Origin: Pycnopodia helianthoides
Lineage: Eukaryota; Echinodermata; Asteroidea; Forcipulatida; Asteriidae
Direction of reading: 5' to 3'
Assembly: GCA_032158295.1 (NCBI GenBank)
Contig: CM063250.1
Coordinates: 4,079,001 to 4,143,000 of the forward strand
DNA length: 64,000 nucleotides
The position numbers and the translations under genes were made by a program. Each line of letters begins with the position of its first letter. Position 1 is the first letter of the stretch. Shown piece by piece: positions 60,401 through 64,000 of the stretch. Below the pieces are notes generated by a model. It did not search any database and had not been told where the DNA came from. It saw nothing but the letters and a program-made list of their open reading frames with translations.

Positions 60401-63400
60401 TTTTTTGCTTGTTCTTAAAGGTAGGGTCATTGTTTGTTCTCAAGAACTATCTTCAAAGTGATGCTGATTTATAGGCAAATTTATCAACAAAGTCACCTGT
60501 AAAAGTTTCATTACTTATTGAGAAAACAAAAAAAAACTGTCTTGTTATTTTCATGAAGAACATTGAATTCATCCATGTTTAGCGAGGTGACAGTGCGGTA
60601 CCAACCGCATCTCTGGTCGTATTGATGGCAACAGCCAAATGCGCACGTCGGAAATTTCCAAAAGTCGCCTGCAGGTGATTCTTGGAGATTCAAATTTGTT
60701 GACATACTTTTATTAGTTTCTAATCAACTGGGGCATTTCAGATGAAATAATTTTGCAAGATGCTTACTACCACTACCATCTTTTATAACAAGTATGCTTT
60801 TGGGTAAAAGTTACACTTTTTCTTTTCTTGGTCATTACCAAAGTATGACCCTACCTGTAAAGTTGTTAACAGTCTCAGAGAGGTCCTAACTGGTTTAGGA
60901 AGTCTAGTCCATATTGGAGGAGCTGCTGATTATGGTCTGTCTCCCAATGTCATACATTGGACAAACCTAGAATTACTTAGAGGCCATGCGCTCTGAATTG
61001 CCCTGGCATCACAGTCATTTTGCCTTTGTCTTAAAAAACTTGCTTAAACTAGGCTCCAAAGTCTGACGTTATTGTATTTACTTTCTTGCAGGTGAAAGGC
61101 GAGAGAGGTGATGTGGAATTTAAACTACTGAAAGTCAAAAATCATGGAGTCGGCATGAAAATCAGTACAAAGGAAGTTGGAACAAAAGAACGAAATGATC
61201 TGACCCTGGACTACAAGTATGAAGACGGTAGGCATTTTGGTTAGCGTGCAGAGAACTTGATGGCAAGAAAGTATATTTTTCTTGTGAAATCTTTTAGAAA
61301 CTGATGATGGTGGAATAAGAAATGTAACAGCAAAATACTTCTTCCGGTTTGTTATACTTTCTGCATTCAGCTGACATTGAATGAATGTACTCATTCAAGC
61401 ACCAATGATGTAAACTAATCATTATTTACATATTTTGCAGATAGCGTTTCCTCTGTTGTGATCATTACCAATATTGAACTAACTTTTGCTTTTCCACCAC
61501 CAAGGTTCTGACCCCGAACGAGCTGCCGTGAAGTTAGCAGCTGAACATGGAACCAAGCCCTTCGTATATGACCAGCCTGAAAGGGAAGAAGATGTCGACA
61601 TGAGCATGGAAGTCCCGGATGTTTCCATCGGTGAAGAGTTTGATATCATCGTCCGAGTGGAAAATAAAAGCTCAGAACAACGAACAATTTCAATAAATTT
61701 GGTTGTGCATTCATGTTACTACACAGGTATGCATTTCTTCAGTGCTGGCCCTTTGGCTACTTTATAATTTAAGGGATTGGGGTTGGAATGTTGCGGAACT
61801 GAGTCTCAAATTACAGCTACAAGAATCCAGTGTTGCAACATGACTCCGACTTAGTCATTATAGTTTCGCAAAAGAAACACGGATTCAAGGAAAAGTTACA
61901 TGTAACTTGACAATGATTCTGAGTAAAAATTACTTTATTCAAGGAAAGATAACTTGCATTATGAATTGACTTTTATGAAAAATCACTTGTGAAATGAAAA
62001 ACATCACTGAATGTGACTCTGTAGGATAAAGACCTATGTAACTTAAAAAGAAAAATATTATTGAGGTTGTCGCCTTTGCTCAGGATGGCGTGTACTAACT
62101 GTACAAAGGCCAGAGTCAGTTTGTAAATTTTAAGACAATTAGGTGTAGCGGTTAATTCGTTATAACAAATGAGAGCTTTGTTTAATATGAAAAGAGAACT
62201 GTACTGGGCACATGGGGCTCTTTGGTTGAGGGGGGCAGAGGGGAATTTTCATGAAATTTATAGCACAGATAAAAACATAAAATTTCTAATACCGAGTAAA
62301 AAGTCTGTTTTGCTCTCTCTGTCCAACTTGTTTTCTTCTTACTGTGCCCGAATTTTCCCCACTGTTTTGCCCAAATTTGGAAGGGGAGTTGCTAGCTCCC
62401 CCTGCTCCCCTGAGTCCTGTGAATATTGTACCCAAACATGGGGGAAATGAAGATAATTACATAAGATCTTTAAAGACATTACATCAATTTGTTTATTTTT
62501 TCCTTTTTTCTTCTTTTCAGGTGTCATTGCTAAGAAGATTAAGCCATACGATAGAAGTTTGGACCTTGGACCAAATAAATCAACTGAAGAAAAGTTCCAT
62601 GTGAATGCTGATGAGTACATGAAAAATTTGGTGGACCAGACGGGGTTGAAAGTGACTCTTGTTGGCCATGTTGAGGTAAATTTCTCTTTGAAACTTTTCA
62701 TTCAAAAGAGACACTCCAAAAAAGAAGAAAGACCTCTTCATTTTTCTGACTGCATTCTGCTGCTCTCTTCTTTTCAATATTTTGCCACCAGGCTGCATCT
62801 GTTATACTTGTAGCGTGTTGGCGCTCTTCTAACTGAGCGATTTAGCCCTATGTTGGCGGACTCCCTATTTTGTCAATTTCTTTGTTCAGGGTACCAGTCG
62901 GAAGCCATACAACAGTTATGTAGTCAGGGATCACAGCCTTCTGACTGGCACCCGGAACAAAGATATTGACAAAATAGGGAGACCGCCAACATAGGGCTAG
63001 ATAGCTCAGTTGGTAGAGGGCAGAACGTTCATCCAGAGGTCGACTGTTGGTTCAAATCCTGCTCTAGTCAATTTTTTTGTTCAACCCCAAATTACTTAAA
63101 GTTTACCCAATCAGTTTCCCTTGTTTCTTATTACTTGATACTTGTATACATGTGTTGTGTTGTAATTTTGCCTTTGGGAAAGACTCTACCAGGGGAGGAG
63201 GCTTAACTAATTTAGGCTAAATGGTAGGGTCATCATTTGGTATTTGTCCACTTTAAACATACCTGTTAACTTTTATATCCTAGTTGAAGACACTTCAACA
63301 GCAATGACTCTCATTTTTGTCGGGCTTGCTTGGTTTGAAAAAGCGCATTATAAATATGCATTTTAACTATTACTACTAATATGCCGATTTAATTAATTTT

Positions 63401-63620
63401 CATAGGAAACAGGCCAGGACTTTGGCGATGAAGAAGACTTCCGCCTACGTACACCTGACCTCGAGGTCAAGCTGATCCATCCAGATGCAAACAACATACA
63501 TGTGGGAGATAAAGTACAAGTAGAGATCAGTCTTACCAATCCCCTGAAGGAAAAACTCAGCGACTGTGAGTTTGAAGTTGAAGGGCGTGGTTTGAAGACA
63601 CCTATGAGTGTCAAACATGG
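51046..63620 (+). CDS. transglutaminase, TGM1/factor XIIIa-like, partial at 3' end (11 exons seen)
   Basis: Calcium-dependent protein-glutamine gamma-glutamyltransferase, which cross-links glutamine and lysine side chains. Exons: 51046-51421, 52730-52914, 53728-53957, 55169-55330, 56757-56906, 57924-58086, 59540-59655, 61092-61227, 61505-61726, 62521-62675, 63406-63620, about 703 residues, continuing beyond the window. Phases match throughout except for one missing base at an A6 run in exon 2. Domains in order: N-terminal beta-sandwich (exons 1-3), catalytic core (exons 3-8) with the triad Cys at about residue 332, His 391 and Asp 414, and barrel 1 into barrel 2 (exons 8-11). The triad spacing (59 and 23) equals that of human TGM1 (377/436/459). 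The N-terminal extension and the VRRGQ motif also favour the TGM1/F13A branch. The intron between exons 7 and 8 has a GC donor. No signal peptide was seen. Confidence 0.95.
51147..51190 (+). repeat. 15-bp in-frame tandem repeat in exon 1
   Basis: The unit atcggtcgtcgcaat is repeated about 2.7 times, giving three IGR(R/G)N peptides. A period of 15 preserves the frame, so copy number could vary between alleles. Confidence 0.85.
51422..52729 (+). other. transglutaminase intron 1
   Basis: Donor gtaagc, acceptor ttttctctccaag. Contains a foldback at 52,321-52,590. The phrase gtaccttccctttaag at 52,160 looks like the right end of a TTAAAGG-type element whose left end was not located. Confidence 0.7.
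52321..52590. repeat. foldback element in transglutaminase intron 1
   Basis: The left arm gtcctttccacactacagca, acttagcg, then ggtcccttgctta pairs imperfectly with the right arm aagcaagggacccttgctaa, atcgctgtcgtgtgaaaaggg. About 270 bp; non-coding. Confidence 0.75.
52730..52914 (+). CDS. transglutaminase exon 2 (beta-sandwich, one-base frame break)
   Basis: Entered in phase 1 it reads GSNPVIQK, aligning with the GNNPEVGK of TGM1. It would then hit TGA at 52,825-52,827. From the A6 run (52,748-52,753) onward the -1 frame gives the family-like [20 protein letters not shown] and later [13 protein letters not shown]. One extra A in that run would join the frames. The exon leaves in phase 1 at gtaaat, matching exon 3. 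The break is most likely a homopolymer sequencing error; a null allele is the alternative. Confidence 0.85.
52915..53727 (+). other. transglutaminase intron 2
   Basis: No repeats of note. A C/T-rich stretch (cttttcttatttgtttta) and tcatcag precede exon 3. Confidence 0.65.
53728..53957 (+). CDS. transglutaminase exon 3 (end of sandwich, start of core)
   Basis: Encodes the hallmark [30 protein letters not shown] and [20 protein letters not shown], all conserved in the family. Phase 1 in, phase 0 out, donor gtaagg after the AAACAC codon pair. Confidence 0.95.
53958..55168 (+). other. transglutaminase intron 3
   Basis: Holds copy B of the TAGACCCC MITE (54,560-54,690). Otherwise unremarkable, ending in a T-rich tract before ttccccag. 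Confidence 0.65.
54560..54690. repeat. MITE with TAGACCCCTTGCA ends, copy B
   Basis: Left ttgaccccttgg, right aatgcaaggggtctattt. The interior tcattggctgagagttgtgc, ctattgtttgacctc matches copy A at 43,398. Confidence 0.75.
55169..55330 (+). CDS. transglutaminase exon 4 (catalytic core)
   Basis: 54 codons, phase 0 at both ends. Contains [18 protein letters not shown] and a WTGS motif. The Trp in GRW corresponds to the transition-state tryptophan of TGM2 (W241). Donor gtgagt. Confidence 0.95.
55573..56160. mobile_element. 588-bp hAT-like MITE with 8-bp target duplication and a nested foldback
   Basis: TGATAGGG flanks both sides (55,565-55,572 and 56,161-56,168), the 8-bp duplication typical of hAT elements. 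Ends caccggcatagccagg and cctggctccgccactg are imperfect inverted repeats. Long G and C runs lie near the ends. A second inverted repeat (55,765-55,800 against 55,960-55,995, core acagagctt) lies inside, probably a nested insertion. No transposase. Confidence 0.8.
56399..56462. repeat. 27-bp tandem repeat, 2.4 copies
   Basis: The unit gattcatatgtaagaatttg, acgaaca repeats at 56,399 and 56,426, with a partial third copy. Confidence 0.9.
56757..56906 (+). CDS. transglutaminase exon 5 (active-site cysteine)
   Basis: 50 codons, phase 0. Encodes [19 protein letters not shown]; the nucleophilic Cys codon is 56,796-56,798. It continues [20 protein letters not shown], all strongly conserved. Acceptor gaatttgcag, donor gtaagt. 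Confidence 0.97.
56907..57923 (+). other. transglutaminase intron 5
   Basis: Carries a repeat at about 57,595-57,810 (tgtgcccgaatttcccccac, tgttttg) that recurs at about 62,200-62,430 in intron 9. Confidence 0.65.
57595..57810. repeat. dispersed repeat pair, copy 1 (TGTGCCCGAATTT)
   Basis: Shares gggcatatggggattctttg, acacagataaaaacac, ttctaatacc and ctgtgcccgaatttccccca in order with 62,200-62,430. Confidence 0.65.
57924..58086 (+). CDS. transglutaminase exon 6 (active-site histidine and aspartate)
   Basis: Encodes [20 protein letters not shown] (catalytic His codon 57,990-57,992) and [14 protein letters not shown] (catalytic Asp codon 58,059-58,061). Phase 0 in, phase 1 out. Acceptor gtgtacctgtag, donor gtaaga. 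Confidence 0.97.
58087..59539 (+). other. transglutaminase intron 6
   Basis: Most of it is a C/T-rich tandem array (58,215-59,390). The last 150 bases are ordinary AT-rich intron leading to the acceptor gtttatggacag. Confidence 0.7.
58215..59390. repeat. pyrimidine-rich minisatellite array in intron 6
   Basis: 58,230-58,615 has about ten units of a 34-base motif (agtccccatcagctacccat, tccctatccctccc). To the right it degenerates into longer units of about 125 bases (ttcatctacccacccattca, tcatccagctacc), repeated at least twice. It stays open as a low-complexity frame rich in Pro, Ser, His and Thr, which is not a gene. Confidence 0.9.
59540..59655 (+). CDS. transglutaminase exon 7 (core, calcium-site region)
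   Basis: Encodes [20 protein letters not shown] and [14 protein letters not shown]; the Asn of AEVN matches a calcium ligand in TGM2. Phase 1 in, phase 0 out. The donor is GAG|GCAAGT, a GC donor: using the nearby GT (a|gtacaa) instead brings a stop early in exon 8. Confidence 0.9.
59704..59895. repeat. GGGCCCAATTTCAT-family foldback
   Basis: Left gggcccaattttatagagct, right ggcatatgaaattgggtc. The interior ttttggctggtaacctta and gcttagctactttttgtg matches 45,840. Confidence 0.75.
60418..60858. repeat. TTAAAGG-type foldback
   Basis: Left end aggtagggtcattgtttg after ttaa; right end atgaccctacct followed by gtaa. The inner bases also pair (aaagtatgac). It resembles the TTAA-target element at 13,891, with one flanking base changed. 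Confidence 0.7.
61092..61227 (+). CDS. transglutaminase exon 8 (end of core)
   Basis: Encodes [20 protein letters not shown] and ends LDYKYED. Phase 0 in, phase 1 out. It corresponds to the stretch in TGM1 before the YKHPEGSDAER segment. Donor gtaggc is weaker than its neighbours. Confidence 0.9.
61505..61726 (+). CDS. transglutaminase exon 9 (core to barrel 1)
   Basis: Encodes [20 protein letters not shown], the conserved calcium-site segment, then the start of barrel 1 ([26 protein letters not shown]). Phase 1 at both ends. Confidence 0.93.
61727..62520 (+). other. transglutaminase intron 9
   Basis: Contains the second copy (about 62,200-62,430) of the 57,595 repeat. Ends in a strong pyrimidine tract and ttcttttcag. 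Confidence 0.65.
62200..62430. repeat. dispersed repeat pair, copy 2 (TGTGCCCGAATTT)
   Basis: Collinear with 57,595-57,810: ggcacatggggctctttgg, cacagataaaaacata, ttctaatacc, actgtgcccgaattttcccc. Confidence 0.65.
62521..62675 (+). CDS. transglutaminase exon 10 (barrel 1)
   Basis: Encodes [20 protein letters not shown] and [12 protein letters not shown]. Phase 1 in, phase 0 out. Typical of the first C-terminal beta-barrel. Confidence 0.9.
62676..63405 (+). other. transglutaminase intron 10
   Basis: Mostly the SINE and its inverted head described in the next entry, followed by a SINE-like tail (aaaagcgcattataaatatg) near 63,340. Confidence 0.7.
62817..63140. repeat. tRNA-derived SINE with an inverted head (head-to-head foldback)
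   Basis: The + strand SINE head at 62,995-63,069 has a 7-bp acceptor-like stem (ggctaga with tctagtc), a perfect A box tagctcagttgg and B box ggttcaaatcc. To its left, 62,817-62,903 is an inverted copy of the same 5' segment and head start (gcgctcttctaactgagcga, ttagccctatgttggcgg). The arms are about 75 bases. The tail gtcaatttttttgttcaacc matches 44,275 and 38,768. Confidence 0.75.
63406..63620 (+). CDS. transglutaminase exon 11 (barrel 1 to barrel 2)
   Basis: Encodes EETGQ-like start ([20 protein letters not shown]), then [20 protein letters not shown], the FRLRTPDL and NPL motifs conserved in TGM1. It leaves in phase 2 at gtgagt, so at least one further exon lies beyond the window. Confidence 0.92.
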
Positions 63621-64000
63621 GTGAGTTTCTTTTGTCTGGAAAAGTATCATGTGAGTGTTTTGCTTCCACATATGTGATGCGATCATGCTAAATGAGTCGT
63701 TTGTCGGTAAATGCATTATTGAATAAAGCCCGCCTCAGGTCGACCTACGATTTTCTTGCACCCGCAACAAACCGTCGGCAACGCGCAGACAAAATATGCT
63801 CAGCTCATGCTCATGTACATTTCTATACATCTCTTGGTGTTTCGACTTCCATAATGTTTGAACCAAAGGTGGTATCTACACGGGGTTTTCATATCCTTAA
63901 AGCTGAGATTGTACTTCTTTCAAATAGATAAAAAAAACAAAAATTGACAAGGGTCGACAAAAGACTCATTTAGCTTGATCGCATCACATATGCTGGCACC
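63621..64000 (+). other. transglutaminase intron 11, incomplete
   Basis: Starts gtgagtttct. The stretch from about 63,669 (tatgtgatgcgatcatgcta, aatgagtc) pairs as an inverted repeat with 63,963-63,991 (gactcatttagcttgatcgc, atcacata), so a foldback fills the window end. Confidence 0.6.

Larger units (their letters stand above)
59656..61091 (+). other. transglutaminase intron 7 (GC-AG intron)
   Basis: Starts gcaagtac and ends ctttcttgcag. Contains foldbacks at 59,704 and 60,418 and an AGGCCTGG-family scrap at 60,966-61,015. Confidence 0.75.

Noticed and set aside
62995..63069. Functional tRNA gene
   Set aside because: It has A and B boxes and an acceptor-like stem, but the anticodon arm does not pair well, and the unit with its flanks recurs as a SINE.

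Overview
The window is AT-rich animal DNA with long introns and many short non-autonomous repeats. It reads as a marine deuterostome, most likely an echinoderm. A starfish is a tentative guess: several of the TTAAAGG-type and GGGCCCAATTTCAT-type foldback elements resemble repeats I remember from echinoderm genomes, and I could not search to confirm this. Two multi-exon protein-coding genes are supported, both on the + strand. No autonomous transposon, rRNA, CRISPR array or prokaryotic feature was seen.

Positions 1-24,991 hold no supportable protein exon. They contain a near-perfect 92-bp palindrome at the left edge, microsatellites, a 52-bp tandem repeat, a 401-bp TTAA-flanked element, nested foldbacks and a weak TATA-type promoter candidate near 22.6 kb.

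Positions 24,992-41,496 carry a Bcl-2-family gene of six coding exons, about 737 residues after allowing for one missing base. A long basic, Ser/Lys-rich N-terminal half (exon 1) is followed by a consensus BH3 helix (exon 3), then a degenerate BH1 region and a clear BH2 ending in QGGW (exon 5). The intron after GGW sits where BCL2 and BCL2L1 have theirs. The last exon encodes a short acidic tail with no membrane anchor. This layout is closest to BCL2L14 (Bcl-G).

Positions 41,497-50,946 are intergenic, with tRNA-derived SINEs, foldback elements and, just before the next gene, a tandem array of about 108-bp units.

Positions 50,947-64,000 carry a transglutaminase of the TGM1/factor XIIIa type. 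Eleven exons cover the N-terminal beta-sandwich, the whole catalytic core (Cys, His and Asp all present) and barrel 1. The gene runs off the right edge inside the C-terminal barrels. One intron uses a GC donor. Exon 2 has a one-base frame break at an A6 run.

The frame breaks in the two genes are both consistent with one missing base, in otherwise intact genes. Assembly or sequencing indels are the simplest explanation. The two genes share no pathway that the sequence demonstrates; apoptosis regulation and protein cross-linking are separate jobs.
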